64,000 bases of DNA, from positions 5,165,839 through 5,229,838 of the forward strand of contig NW_024753828.1 in NCBI RefSeq assembly GCF_018991925.1. The letters run 5' to 3'. This document shows, piece after piece, positions 49,794-61,424 of this stretch. The first letter of the stretch is position 1. Every line of letters starts with the position of its first letter. This DNA is from Homarus americanus. Lineage: Eukaryota > Arthropoda > Malacostraca > Decapoda > Nephropidae. Under the pieces are notes generated by a model. It had not been told where the DNA came from. It saw nothing but the letters and a program-made list of their open reading frames with translations, and did not search any database. The position numbers were made by a program, and so were the translations under genes.

Positions 49794-50438
49794 TTGACTG
49801 TGAATCAGATGCTGAGTGTCCGCCATCAGAGATGTGTCAGCATAACACCTGCATAGACCCTTGCCGGAAGAACAACCCATGTCCCTCCAGTGCCATATGT
49901 GTGGGTACCAACCACCTGGCCCAGTGCCAGTGCCCACCAGGAATGTCTGGAAACCCTCAAGTGTCATGTCAGTTGGTTGAGTGTATGGCTGACCAAGATT
50001 GTAAGAGCTTTGAGGCCTGTGTCAATGGGGAGTGTAAGGATCCCTGTATATACTACAATCCCTGTGCCAAGGCTGCCACATGTCAGGTGGCGAACCACAA
50101 GTATGAGTGTGCCTGTCCACCAGGCCTCCACGGCGACCCAAGATTCAGCTGTGAGGAGCCTAAGGACCCAAGTAGCTGTTTAGTTGACCAAGACTGCCCG
50201 CCCACCCATGGTTGCATTTTGAAATCTTTGGTAACTCGCTACCAGAGTCAAATCTCTGCCGTGTACATACGACTTGATGATTCAGACTCAGGTTCAACAT
50301 GTCGTGACCTGTGCCAAGAGCATAAGCCATGTGGACCCAATTCCATCTGCTCAGTTATCGACTCCAAGCCCCTTCGGTCAATGAGCTGTGCCTGTCCGTC
50401 TGGCTACCATGGCGATGCCAAGGTCGAGTGTCGTGAAA
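49794..50438 (+). CDS. dpy: dumpy exon 24: three DPY-EGF modules, one with an enlarged loop
   Basis: Acceptor CATCCTTCCAG before 49794; donor GAAA|GTAAGT after 50438; phase 1. Openings DCESDAEC, ECMADQDC and SCLVDQDC; the last EGF is RTM-type (PLRSMSCAC). In the third DPY the loop between PTHGC and the next cysteine (TCRDLC) is about 28 residues instead of 3-4 (50214-50297) and reads ILKSLVTRY...DSDSGST. The insert is in frame; no GT-AG pair I tried removes it in phase. Confidence 0.88.
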
Positions 50439-50603
50439 GTAAGTCCCATTTATTTGGAATGGCAAACCAATAGAGTATTAAAAGTCAAAAAAATTTCATA
50501 TAGACTATTCAAATATTTGTCGCCATTTTATCTTGTTATATTGAATCTTTTATGTTGAGTGTTGAATATCTTATCATGCTAATGCATCTTCTTATTTGTC
50601 CAG

Positions 50604-50786
50604 TACCATCACAAGGAGGCTGCACCCGTCACACAGACTGCCTGTTTAGTGAGGCCTGTGTTGAGGGCATTTGTCGAGACCCTTGCAATTGTGGCCTCAA
50701 TGCCCAGTGTCACGTGTCCCAACATCGCCCCTTCTGCACGTGTGCCCCTGGTCACACCGGTGACCCACACACCACCTGCTACACAG
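50604..50786 (+). CDS. dpy: dumpy exon 25: single short-type DPY-EGF
   Basis: Acceptor TTATTTGTCCAG before 50604; donor ACAG|GTCAGT after 50786; phase 1 (183 bp). Lead VPSQGG, DPY GCTRHTDCLFSEAC...CRDPC, then EGF NCGLNAQC directly after DPC, ending GHTGDPHTTC. It opens super-repeat 5. Confidence 0.91.
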
Positions 50787-50908
50787 GTCAGTCTTTCTTG
50801 CCTCCCTGAAATAAAAGATTTTATCAATATATTAGCCACCTTTTGAGAATTAATAGATATATTGCTTGAATTGTATCAAATTTTATCATAATGTCTTTCT
50901 TCCTACAG

Positions 50909-51472
50909 TGGGCTGCGTTAGCAATATTGACTGTCCAGGTGACAAGGCATGTGTGGAGCAGCAGTGTGTGGACCCATGCACCGAGAATTCAGTGTGTGCA
51001 CCTTCAGCAATGTGCACAGTAGAGCAGCACCAGGCAAAGTGTTCATGTCATCCAGGAGAGCGTGGTGACCCCACCCTCCAGTGTCTGGCTCTGGGCTGCC
51101 GTAACAATGACGAGTGTCCTCCTAGTCATGCCTGCATTAATGAGCAGTGTCAGGACCCATGTAAAGATGATGTGTGTGGTGTGGGAGCCACCTGTCACAT
51201 CCACAACCGCAACCTTACTTGTAGCTGCCCTGAGGGATACAAGGGCGACCCAAGAGTGGCATGTCGGCCACAGTCACATGCGTGTGTGGCTGACTATGAC
51301 TGTGGTGTTGGGCTGGTGTGTGTGCGTGGGGTGTGCACAGACCCCTGTAAGCAGGAGAAGCCATGTGCACCCAACGCCAAGTGTACAGTGCAAGAAACAC
51401 GACCCATCAAGTCTGTCACCTGTACCTGTCCAGCAGATTTTACAGGCGACGCTAAAGTCCAGTGCCGGAAAA
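50909..51472 (+). CDS. dpy: dumpy exon 26: three DPY-EGF modules
   Basis: Acceptor TTCTTCCTACAG before 50909; donor AAAA|GTATGG after 51472 (weaker than most); phase 1, 564 bp. Openings GCVSNIDC, GCRNNDEC and ACVADYDC; the last EGF is RTM-type (PIKSVTCTC). The frame runs on to 51636 only as intron read-through. Exon 28 has the same length and module order. Confidence 0.9.
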
Positions 51473-51705
51473 GTATGGAATTTCCCAAACCTTTTCTTCC
51501 AAACCATCGTTATGTCTGTAGTCATCACATGCTCATGAATTCTTCTTTGCCTGTCCCTATTCAAGTTAATTTTCCTTTACTAAAATTAAAAGTAATAATT
51601 TTTAGAATACTGTCTTACATTTTTCAGGTTCATTGAAGAAAGTGAATATATTTATAATGTGAGGTATGTTAACCAGAATGAATACTAACAAATAAATTTG
51701 TATAG

Positions 51706-51894
51706 TAACTCCCCCGCCTGAGGCGCCGTGCTTGAGTGACAACGAGTGCCCGGACAGCCTGGCGTGCCTAGATGGCCAATGCGTGGACCCGTGTTCCTGC
51801 GGCGAGAATACCGTGTGTCGTGTTGTCAACCATCACGCCATCTGCTCCTGTGCCCCGGGCTATGGCGGCGACCCTTATAATTCCTGTTTCTACA
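51706..51894 (+). CDS. dpy: dumpy exon 27: single short-type DPY-EGF
   Basis: Acceptor AAATTTGTATAG before 51706; donor TACA|GTAAGA after 51894; phase 1. Lead TPPPEAP, DPY CLSDNECPDSLAC...CVDPC, then EGF SCGENTVC...GYGGDPYNSC. It opens super-repeat 6. Confidence 0.9.
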
Positions 51895-52149
51895 GTAAGA
51901 CACACACATCACCACATTATACAACCACTCTTAAAATATACAGGAATTACTACTTACTAGTGCACTAATGTGCTTGATGTTAATATATTAACCTCGATTT
52001 TGTAACTTACCAAAAGCTGACCATATTATTTTAACAATTAGTTCATTGTAACAAATTAATATCTCTTCAAAACAATATCTGGTGACATAATAACACTTGA
52101 AAGGTTCAACACACTTGCTGAGTTAACTCTATGACTTACCCCCTACCAG

Positions 52150-52713
52150 AGGGCTGTAGCTCTGATGACAGCTGCCCACCAACACACAAGTGCCACAATG
52201 GGTACTGTGTCGACCCCTGCCACATCAACAACCCATGTGCTATCAACGCTGAGTGTTTCTCTGTTGACCGTGAGACGCGATGTCGCTGTCCCCCAGGCCT
52301 GGAGGGAGACCCACACATCAAGTGTGAGACTCTTACATGTCTGCAGGATAATGATTGTCCACGAGACCGAACCTGTCGCGATGGCCAGTGTGTTGACCCC
52401 TGCATATACACCACATGTGCCAGTAGTGCCACCTGCACCCCCACTGACCACCGTGGAGAGTGCCAGTGCCCTCCAGGCTACCAAGGTGACCCAACATTCA
52501 AATGTGTGCCAGATACTAAGCCATCCTGCACCAGAGATAAGGAATGTCGGGAGGGTCTGGGATGCATTAGTGGACGGTGCCAGGAGCTTTGTGGCACTGA
52601 TCTGTGCGGGGTCAATGCTGTGTGCCACGTGGTAGAGTCAGCACCCTTCAGGACGATGGTGTGCGAGTGTCTGCCGGGCCACCACGGCGATGCCCACACA
52701 CAGTGCAGACCCA
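52150..52713 (+). CDS. dpy: dumpy exon 28: three DPY-EGF modules
   Basis: Acceptor CCCCCTACCAG before 52150; donor CCCA|GTAAGC after 52713; phase 1 (564 bp). Openings GCSSDDSC, TCLQDNDC and SCTRDKEC; the last EGF is RTM-type (PFRTMVCEC), ending GHHGDAHTQC. It completes super-repeat 6. Confidence 0.91.
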
Positions 52714-53097
52714 GTAAGCATCACGACCAATACTGTCCTTACTGTCACCATTACCTTGTTGGATTTATTTCCTTACATACATCTATATACAGTTGCTCTT
52801 GAAATATTGTCATCATTAACAGATTATATGTCTTGCTTGTATTAATATAACGCAGTACTAAGTAACCCAAGCAGAGTTTCTGGGGTGTCAAGGCTGATAC
52901 CTCTTGTCATCACTGATATAACAAATCTATTAACAATCCCCTTAACTCAGATAATATCTCGTTTGATTAAGATCAAAGTCAGGTCAAAAATTACGCATTG
53001 GCTAGAGGTGTGGCCATGCCTAGAGGTGTGACCATGGCTAGAGGCATGGCCACAGATAGACTTCACCAGACTTAACACCACTAATGTTCAGTTCCAG
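52714..53097 (+). other. intron 28 (384 bp)
   Basis: GT-AG intron. Near its end three tandem ~18-bp units (CTAGAGGTGTGGCCATGC-like) lie at 53002-53055. The rest is AT-rich. Confidence 0.8.
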
Positions 53098-53274
53098 AGA
53101 AATTAGGTTGTGTGCGTGACACGGACTGTGCCTTGGGCCTGGCGTGTGTGGAGGGTGTTTGTCGCGACCCCTGTGACTGTGGGGTCAATGCGCTCTGTAC
53201 TGTTGTCAAACATAGACCAATCTGTACATGTGCTCCAGGTTACGAGGGCAACCCACAGATTGCTTGTTCTCCGA
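53098..53274 (+). CDS. dpy: dumpy exon 29: single short-type DPY-EGF
   Basis: Acceptor GTTCAGTTCCAG before 53098; an in-phase AG six bases earlier is possible. Donor CCGA|GTAAGC after 53274; phase 1 (177 bp). Lead EKL, DPY GCVRDTDCALGLAC...CRDPC, then EGF DCGVNALC...GYEGNPQIAC. It opens super-repeat 7. Confidence 0.9.
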
Positions 53275-53578
53275 GTAAGCATTTTAACATTTTAACTTTT
53301 ACTTACATATGTGTAACTTGTGTATTTTAGGGAGTGGCTAATACAAAACTAGTGTAGTAACTGATAGTATTAACTGAGGATGAAAGGGTAACAGTTTTTA
53401 ATCAATATTATAGTTCCCTCTGTACTGACATCTTGTTTTGCTGCTGATGAATTAACCAATGCAGTTGTTGCTTATATTACGCTTATATTATGACATACCG
53501 TAATATCTACAATAATATCAGCAGTCACTAGGAGTGTACAAGTCATCATTCTGTAACACATAACTTTCTTTACTATAG
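53275..53578 (+). other. intron 29 (304 bp)
   Basis: AT-rich GT-AG intron ending CTTTACTATAG. No other feature seen. Confidence 0.8.
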
Positions 53579-54148
53579 CCGGGTGCACTAGTGACTCACA
53601 GTGCCCTGATGACCGTGCCTGCTACAATGGTAATTGCGTCAACCCCTGTTTACTGGACAACCAATGTGCCCCACAAGCTGAGTGCCAGCCCCTCGCCCAC
53701 AAAGCCACCTGCTTCTGTCCATCTGGCACTAGCGGTGATCCTCTCAGGGAGTGCAAGGTCGTCGGGTGTTCAACAAGCCGAGACTGTCCGCCTGACCGCA
53801 TGTGTCTTAATGGCCGCTGTTTAGACCAGTGTATTCACAACAACACTTGTGTACCAAATGCCCAGTGTCGTGGCATTGATCACAGAGTTGAGTGTCGATG
53901 TCCACCTGGTTTTGAAGGCGAACCAACAATTGCATGCAAAGAAAAGTTACGACGTGCCTGCCGTTCAGACTATGACTGTGAGGATGAGTATGGGTGTATG
54001 GACGGCACCTGCCAGAGACCTTGCCAAGAACTAGAGCCTTGCCAGGACCCGACAGTGTGTACACTGGTGGCTACACGGCCCCTCAAGACCATGACCTGCA
54101 CCTGTCCCTCACACATGGTCACCTCCCGCCAGGGAGAGTGCGTGGACT
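53579..54148 (+). CDS. dpy: dumpy exon 30: three DPY-EGF modules
   Basis: Acceptor TTCTTTACTATAG before 53579; donor GACT|GTAAGC after 54148; phase 1. Openings GCTSDSQC, GCSTSRDC and ACRSDYDC. The last EGF is RTM-type (PLKTMTCTC) but its final turn is SHMVTSRQGEC with no GxP, as in exons 17 and 32. It completes super-repeat 7. Confidence 0.91.
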
Positions 54149-54409
54149 GTAAGCTTAACCCATTCTTGTTTTTGTTCACAGCTATTTTATCGTTATCATT
54201 TTTATTTCTCTTTAACCAAGGTTTTCTTTTTATAGATAAATTGAGCACCAGTGTCTTATCCCCTAACATCATACCAAGTAACCTTTTGAACAACATCTAC
54301 AATTTAACATTGGCCAGAACTTACTTAACCCTTATAACTTAATGTTAACATCTGCGTGTTATGTTAACCTGTGTGAACAATAATAACCATAAACCATTAC
54401 CTCCCGCAG

Positions 54410-54598
54410 TGGAGCAACCAATAAGCGTGGGTTGTCGTGCGGATAATGAGTGTCCAGGCGACGAGGCCTGCATCAACACCCGCTGTGTGACACCCTGTAG
54501 CTGTGGTGAGAATACAGAGTGTTACGTCCGCGACCACCGTCCCATCTGCACTTGTATCCCAGGTTACCAAGGCAACCCTAACCTTGGATGCTACGAAG
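54410..54598 (+). CDS. dpy: dumpy exon 31: single short-type DPY-EGF
   Basis: Acceptor TACCTCCCGCAG before 54410; donor GAAG|GTACAG after 54598; phase 1 (189 bp). Lead VEQPISV, DPY GCRADNECPGDEAC...CVTPC, then EGF SCGENTEC...GYQGNPNLGC. It opens super-repeat 8. Confidence 0.9.
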
Positions 54599-54719
54599 GT
54601 ACAGTGTGCCTCATCTTTGAATGATCAAGTTTTTTCTCAATAAATTATTAAGACTTATTTATGAAAGTTCTTTGGCTTTCTTTCAGCAGTTTTTATAGCA
54701 TGGTATTTACTCGTTACAG

Positions 54720-56615
54720 CTGGTTGCACTAGAGATGAGGATTGCCCACTGGACACAATGTGCACCAAAGGTGTGTGTGTGAACCCTTGTTTCGTGAACA
54801 ACCCGTGTGACATCAACGCCGAGTGTTACCCAGAAACCCATCGCCCTAAGTGCCGCTGCCCTACTGGACTCGAGGGAGACCCCTATATTCGCTGTCAAGT
54901 TATTGGTTGCAGAAGTAACTCTGAGTGCCCGACAGACAAGGCTTGCATTAATCGGAACTGCGTGGACCCTTGCTTACACGAGGACAACATGTGTGCCCCC
55001 AACGCCAAGTGTTATGTCTTCCAGCATGTCATTGGTTGTCAATGTCCAGCTGAAATGCCTTATGGTGACCCAAGGCTCAATTGTGAGAGAAAGAAGGTTG
55101 AAGCAGCTGAACCTGAATGTCGTGTGGATCCTGATTGTCCTAGCAAGCATGCATGTATTAATGAACGCTGTGTCAACCCCTGCCACGTACTTGACCCATG
55201 TGACAGAACAGCCAAATGTGAGGTGGTCGACTCGGTGCCTGTACGGACCATGATCTGTATATGTCCTGAAGGTTTTATTATGACAGAGGAGGGTACCTGT
55301 GAACTAATTGATATTGAAATACCACCTGGATGCCGTGCAGATTCTGACTGTCCCGTAGTAGAAGCTTGTGTTAACCATTTGTGCCGCATTCCTTGTGCTT
55401 GTGGCCGAAACGCTGAATGTGAGATCATCAACCACCGAGCTGTGTGTACCTGTATGAAAGGTTTCCAAGGTAATCCCGAAATTGGTTGCAGCGAAGTCGG
55501 CTGCCAGCATGACAGTGATTGTGGGGACACTCAAGCTTGTTATGACGGCGTGTGTGCCAACCCATGCCTCGTTGATGATCCCTGCTCAGTTAATGCGGAG
55601 TGTTACCCTCAGCAACACCGAGCCTATTGCCGATGTCCCTCTGGTCTTTTGGGTGATGGCTATACAGAGTGCATTATTATTGGCTGCAGAGCCAACACAG
55701 AATGTCCAAGTGACCGTGCATGTATTAACACCCAGTGTGTCGACCCATGTATCGATGATCCCTGTGCCCCTGACTCCGAATGTATCATTCTTGACCATGA
55801 AGCCCGGTGTCGTTGTCCACCCGGCACCACAGGAGATCCCATGGTGCGGTGCAGCCCTATCATACAGCCCCTTTGCATTGTTGATGCTGACTGCCCAAGT
55901 CAACATGCTTGCATCAACAAACAGTGTGTCAACCCGTGCAAGGTCTTAGAACCATGTCATGAGACTGCAGAGTGTAAAGTTGTTGATACTGTCCCACTGA
56001 GGACAATGATTTGTGTATGCCCCGATGGTACAGTAGCTGAGGAAGGAGGAGAATGTGAATTGTTGCCACCGATTAAGCCAATATGTAAAGTTGACCCAGA
56101 GTGTCCCTCGGAAAAAGCCTGTTTCAGAGGCGTCTGTAGAGACCCATGCCAGTGTGGCGCTAATGCTGACTGTGAGATAGTTGAGCACCATCCTGTGTGT
56201 ACCTGTAAACGAGGCTATGAAGGAGATCCGGAAATCAGATGCTATGAAATTGGTTGTTATGGTAATGATGACTGTCCAACTACTCATGCATGTCGCAATG
56301 GGCAGTGTGCTCCAGTTTGTGGACCCGACAATGAACCATGTGGAGAAGTGGCCATCTGCCAAGGAGTTAAGCATGAAGCTGTCTGCTACTGTCCACCAGG
56401 CTCCCGGGGTAACCCACGCACTCAGTGCATTGCTATCGGCTGTGCCTCCAATAGTGCCTGCCCTAGTGACCGCAGTTGCATAAATCAACATTGTGAGAGT
56501 CCCTGTGCCTTTGATCCATGTAAGGAGCCTGCTGACTGTCGCGTCCAGGACCACACACCAGAGTGCAACTGTCCACCTGGCTTCAATAGAACCTTGGACA
56601 AGGGATGTGAAATGA
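54720..56615 (+). CDS. dpy: dumpy exon 32: ten DPY-EGF modules (1896 bp)
   Basis: Acceptor TACTCGTTACAG before 54720; donor ATGA|GTGAGT after 56615; phase 1. Openings in order: GCTRDEDC, GCRSNSEC, ECRVDPDC (RTM), GCRADSDC (short, CACGRNAEC), GCQHDSDC, GCRANTEC, LCIVDADC (RTM), ICKVDPEC (short, CQCGANADC), GCYGNDDC and GCASNSAC. The RTM modules read VPVRTMICIC and VPLRTMICVC. Short modules that form separate exons in other super-repeats are fused in here, which points to intron loss, or duplication after a loss. Confidence 0.93.
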
Positions 56616-56747
56616 GTGAGTATTCATCCATTAATTACGTATAATTGTCATTATTTTTTTAATAAGATTACATATACCTGTACTGTAAATACTTTTTATT
56701 AATTCTATAAAGAATGTTTTGTAGTAAATGGTTATTTTTCAATCCAG

Positions 56748-56948
56748 TCGTGCTGGGGTGCCGATCTGATTTGGAGTGCCCAAGCCAGACTGCCTGTATC
56801 AACGAGAAGTGCATCAACCCTTGCCACATACTAGATCCCTGCGGTGAAAATACAGAGTGCCGCGTTGCAAACACAATACCAGTCAGGACCATAGCCTGTG
56901 AATGTCTACCAGGATACCAGGGTGATGCAGCTGACAAGTGCATCCCAA
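56748..56948 (+). CDS. dpy: dumpy exon 33: one RTM-type DPY-EGF, last of the 40-module block
   Basis: Acceptor TTTTTCAATCCAG before 56748; donor CCAA|GTGAGC after 56948; phase 1 (201 bp). DPY GCRSDLECPSQTAC...CINPC, then EGF DPCGENTECRVANTIPVRTIACEC, ending GYQGDAADKC. It closes super-repeat 10 and is followed by the longest intron of the window. Confidence 0.91.
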
Positions 56949-59381
56949 GTGAGCTCTCTCTTTTTGTTACTACCCATTCGCCAGCCAGTCTGTGTCCCCT
57001 GCTTTAATTGTAACTTATATCTCTCATATCATGCATCCCTGTAGTGTTTCACCTTAATATTTTCTGCTTATTGCTTTTTATAAGTATTAACCCCAAATTA
57101 TGTAGCCTGATGTCTTATAGCTGAAGGAATAGTGTTATTTTGTTTGTTGTCATTATCCAGGACAGTGTCTCTTCAAAACTCTCCCATGGACACATTTTTC
57201 ATCCAGCATTATACAGCACAGTATACTGTAGTATTGTATTACAGATCATTACTGTACTGTTATTGAGATAAAACTGCTAGTCCTTCATCTATATATGTAC
57301 TCAGTTTCTTTGTTAACATTCATGCATTTGTACATAATGTGTAAATTGCTTTGCAATTACCATTTTAAACCTAACATCTTTAAACGTTATTTATTCATGT
57401 GGATTTATTTTGTAACACACACATAATTTGCCTCAAACAATTACAGTTCTTATTTGCTTGTGTTTATATCAACATTTTAACTATGACATTCACCTAATAC
57501 CACTTGCACCCTTCAGATAATGCTCATTACCCCACCTTGTGCACTGTGCATGGACCTTCATCTGTTAGGAAACGTTTGACCACAAAATGACTAACTGCCA
57601 TAAGTAATATATATTTTTCACATGCAATGATATTGTTTATTTAGTTTTGGCAGATCTTCCTGTAATCTTGGAAGATCCCGTGACCAGGAGCTGTTGCCTT
57701 ACACCAGCACCAGCCAACAGGTCCCCCCCAATGATTTGATGACAAGTCGTAGACAGTTAATGTTACATTCATGTTTGCACCTCTTCAAAAATAGACATTG
57801 TCACACACGTTCCTAATCATGACAATACTGACATTAGTATTATAATGCTAAATGACTGTTTTTGTATTTGACTGATTTAAACTAATTTAGATTGGGTAAA
57901 TACCTTGAACATATACCTCGCTAATTTTTACCTATACCTTCGTAGAAAGAGAATTATTGATTTAAATGTTTGTTTGTTTGTTTTTATTGTTTTTTAGTAA
58001 TCAGTAATTTGGCTAACTTAACTTTGTACATTACTGTAAAGGGAAGTGTTACACATGACATAGCAAACCTCATAATTGTTACCCAACCCTTCTTTACTGC
58101 CATTTGTACTATAATATGATCCGTATCTCCATGTACATACACTAGCTAGGTGCTGTATACTGATAACTAAGAAGGAATGAATCTGCATAATCTAAGGTTT
58201 GTTCAGTAATCTCCCCCCTTGAGGAGAGAACCCATACTGTAAAATTTGAGTGTAATTATTGTCACCTGGTAGTTAGTTTTGTGCCCTTGTGGTTTTAAAC
58301 TATTAAGTCCTTTAAAGTAAAACTATCGCTCCTCAAAAGGTTAAACCATTGTTCTCAAATGTTAAATCATCGTTCACAAAATGGGTTAAACAATCGTCCT
58401 CAAAAGGGTTAAATCAACTTCTCAAAGGGTTAAACCATCATTCTCAAAAAAGGGTTAAATAATCGTTCTTAAAGGGGTAAACCATAGTCCTCAAAGGGTT
58501 AAGCCAGTTAGATCCATTCTCATTTCTCTATATAGGTGAGGAAAATCTAACTTACAATCTTTGTCACACATACAGACGTTAAAAAAACTATATACAAGCA
58601 AAACTGTATTGAAAACATGATACAACAGACGAAGAATTTTTCACTACCCTACCGAGACAACAGGAGTCTCAGCGTCTCAACCAGTGACTATTGTGTTGAC
58701 TGTACTGTTCTATAATCACCCTCCATCCTGCCAGCTATATCATTGTTATGGCTTGTGTTTGCAGCTTTGCTAACCCATTTGTTATTGAATGTATTGTATT
58801 GTACTAACCATTTATATTAATGATATATTCTAATTTCAGTACAATTGGAAGTGTAATGTGAATGTATGTTGCATGTGTATATTTAGTGCTAAGAAATTGT
58901 GTGTGTGTGTGTGTTTTTATAAATGACTTGTGTACATATTTGAGTTATAATGTTTTTGTTTTTTTTTAATAATTTCTGGTACTGTTTATATTTAGAGTAA
59001 AAGCTGATATTTGTAAGTTTCTTTTATTGTAATGATTTCCAGTAATTTTTTTATGATAATATGAGTTTATGTAGTATATTTTGTATATTATCTTACCATT
59101 ATTAAATATTGTTCTTGTGTGAGACTTGCAGATTTAATATGGTAATTAGAACGCACTTTATTTCTCTCTGAATAAAAGAAACGAGAATACTGACTTAATA
59201 ATAATTCGCTGGCAAAGTATTAATTTTAGTATATTAAAACAAAACACGATTCTCTAAAAGTAATAAAAATAAAATTGATACTTAACTTTTTTAAATATGT
59301 CCATATAAAAAAATAGCCAAATATATCCAGGGATCATGTTAAGGTTAGCCATAGTCCCTCATTGTGCTCTCGTGTCCACAG
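56949..59381 (+). other. intron 33 (2433 bp)
   Basis: GT-AG intron, AT-rich and mostly unique-looking. It contains a ~24-bp GGGTTAAA-type degenerate repeat at 58315-58505 and a short TG run near 58898. No module exon found in any frame and no clear transposon ends. Its end separates the module block from the membrane-proximal exons. Confidence 0.75.
58315..58505. repeat. degenerate ~24-bp tandem repeat (CTCAAAAGGGTTAAACCAT)
   Basis: About eight copies of a TC(A)nGGGTTAAA(C/T)-(A/C)ATC(A/G)TTC phrase with small length changes, in intron 33. Confidence 0.8.
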
Positions 59382-59624
59382 CCCCGGTCTGCCCTCTGGA
59401 GAAAGGCTTCGTTCTGGTTGACGATGACTGTGTGTGTCCCACTGACCGTAACTTCTACGTAGATGAGAATGGTAACTGCGTACACTGTCCTACGGAGCTG
59501 GGCTATGTACTGACAGAGAATGGAATATGTATGTGTGATCCTGAGAAAGGCTACCACCCAACTGGTGATGGATCTTGTGACTGTATCCTGCCAGCTGTCA
59601 AGGACGACAATGGGTACTGCATCG
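59382..59624 (+). CDS. dpy: dumpy exon 34: membrane-proximal Cys-rich short repeats
   Basis: Acceptor CTCGTGTCCACAG before 59382; donor ATCG|GTGAGT after 59624; phase 1 (243 bp). It is not DPY-EGF. Four ~22-residue repeats share a G-(F/Y)-x-(V/L)...(D/E)-(D/N)-G-x-C-x-C plan: LEKGFVLVDDDCVC, RNFYVDENGNCVHC, LGYVLTENGICMC and KGYHPTGDGSCDC. It is acidic and lies just before the final DPY-EGF and ZP domain. Confidence 0.88.
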
Positions 59625-60174
59625 GTGAGTCTATGTGCCACTAATAGTGTCCTACCATCCATTTTTTTTCCTTAAGATATTTTGTTTGGTATGTGCCAGG
59701 GAAATATCTGCCAGGCTGTACTTTTGTTTTCTGAAGTTGATGAGAATAATGAGAGCACCAGTTGTGTACTGTATATTTATGACATTCACACTTTCCCTAG
59801 TAATACCTTAAGGTGTCCACTTAGATAATGTCATCCTAGAGAAGTCATTTATCAAACAGCTGTCAACATATACAGTAGATGGCTTTACTGTCCTTTGTTA
59901 TGTCATTGTCATTTATCATTTCACCACTTCACGGATTAGCAACCGTTCGGGCAGTTGATCTGTTCTTATTTTTATGACCTCTGTTGCCTAGTGTTAGTAC
60001 ATGCAGAAAATTAAATACCCAGGGATAACCTGCTATGTTTGGTAAGGTCACACTGGATAACATCTTTTCCACATCTAACGTGGATCGAGGATTGAACCCA
60101 GGATATGGCAGTGAGAAATACACGTGTTAGTGCTGTACCATTAACAGTATTAAAATGTCTTTTCTTCTTGACAG
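59625..60174 (+). other. intron 34 (550 bp)
   Basis: GT-AG intron with unique-looking sequence and acceptor TCTTCTTGACAG. No further feature seen. Confidence 0.8.
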
Positions 60175-60387
60175 TGGCAGTGACAAAGATACCGCCCATT
60201 CCAGTTGGGTGCTACGCCAACGAGGATTGCCCTCAGGATAAGATGTGTAACCAAACATTCTGTGTGCCTCCATGTGCTGACTCACCTTGTGCCAAGTATG
60301 CTCTGTGTATCAATGCCAATCACAAGGCCATTTGCAACTGTATCTCTGGTTACTCTGGTGATCCTTACCAGAAGGATAATGGCTGCA
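60175..60387 (+). CDS. dpy: dumpy exon 35: last DPY-EGF before the ZP domain
   Basis: Acceptor TTCTTCTTGACAG before 60175; donor TGCA|GTAAGT after 60387; phase 1 (213 bp). Lead VAVTKIPPIPV, DPY GCYANEDCPQDKMC...CVPPC, which carries an N-Q-T sequon, then EGF SPCAKYALC...GYSGDPYQKDNGC. The EGF's last loop is longer than usual (GDPYQKDNGC). Confidence 0.9.
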
Positions 60388-60576
60388 GTAAGTGATCACA
60401 ATCCTACTTAATTTGTTTCTTAGTTTAGCGAAAGGATTCTTCAAATATTCGGCTGTGTTACATATACTGCACATAATGGAAAGTTGAAAACAACATAACA
60501 TTCTTTTACAAAATATCACCAGTTATAACAGTATTCCAACATAGACCATTAACCATGCCAAAATCTTCCCAACTAG

Positions 60577-60806
60577 GGCCTACCTTCGCCAGGACAGACT
60601 TCCCTCGCCCTGATATGTTGGTCAACTGTCTGGCTGATGGTGTGCAGGTGGACATCAATGTGGGTGACCCAGGCTTCAATGGCGTCATGTACGTGAAGGG
60701 TTACTCCAAGAATGAAGAGTGTCGCAAGGTGGTCAGGCCAGATGTTGATGTTGGACCCATTGAATTCAAAGTCAAATTCAACACTTGTGGCCTCATCCAT
60801 GAAAAT
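60577..60806 (+). CDS. dpy: dumpy exon 36: start of ZP domain (ZP-N)
   Basis: Acceptor ATCTTCCCAACTAG before 60577, phase 1; donor AAT|GTAAGC after 60806, phase 0. The ZP domain opens at DMLVNCLADGVQVDI. Three of the four ZP-N cysteines are here (LVNC, NEEC, FNTC), ending CGLIHEN. ZP domains polymerise extracellular proteins; in Dumpy the domain is thought to build or anchor the apical matrix fibre. The frame also reads upstream through the intron, but phase and the ZP start support this acceptor. Confidence 0.9.
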
Positions 60807-61021
60807 GTAAGCATGACTAGAAATACTGTACACACAAAGCATCCTCATGGGTACAACTGTTATAAGAGCTAACAAGATTTATTTAAAACCTATAGCAAGT
60901 TAATATCTTTATAATCATTGATAAACACAAAGAAAGTTTAAATAAGATATTGTTAGGTGATAAATTTAACATTGATGATATGATAATAGGTGATAATGTT
61001 GACACTTTCCGCTTCTCACAG

Positions 61022-61292
61022 GGTTTGGCAAGGTTCATCCTGGTGCTACAGAAACATCCCAAACTGGTGACTTACAAGGCTCAAGCATACCATGTTAAGT
61101 GTACCTATAACACAGGCGAGAAAACAATCACAATTGGGTTCAACGTTTCCATGTTAACAACAGCTGGCACCATTGCCAACACAGGCCCTCCCCCAACTTG
61201 CCTCATGAAGATTACCAACCCTACTGGAGGACCTATTGATAAGGCTGAGATTGGCCAACTCCTAATGTTGAGAGTACAAGTTGAACCTTCAA
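61022..61292 (+). CDS. dpy: dumpy exon 37: ZP-N end and linker
   Basis: Acceptor CGCTTCTCACAG before 61022, phase 0; donor TCAA|GTGAGT after 61292, phase 1. Continues HEN|GLARFILVLQKHP. It supplies the fourth ZP-N cysteine (VKCTYNTG) and an N-V-S sequon (GFNVSM), then the ZP-N/ZP-C linker and the first ZP-C cysteine (TCLMKI). Confidence 0.9.
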
Positions 61293-61424
61293 GTGAGTAC
61301 CTTATCAATAATATAAAATATACAATAACAAATAAAACTGTAATTGTCATTTTCCTTATGATTTCATTAATATAATTTATTGCTCTGAAGTACACTGAAA
61401 CTTATACTCTTTGTCAAATTTCAG

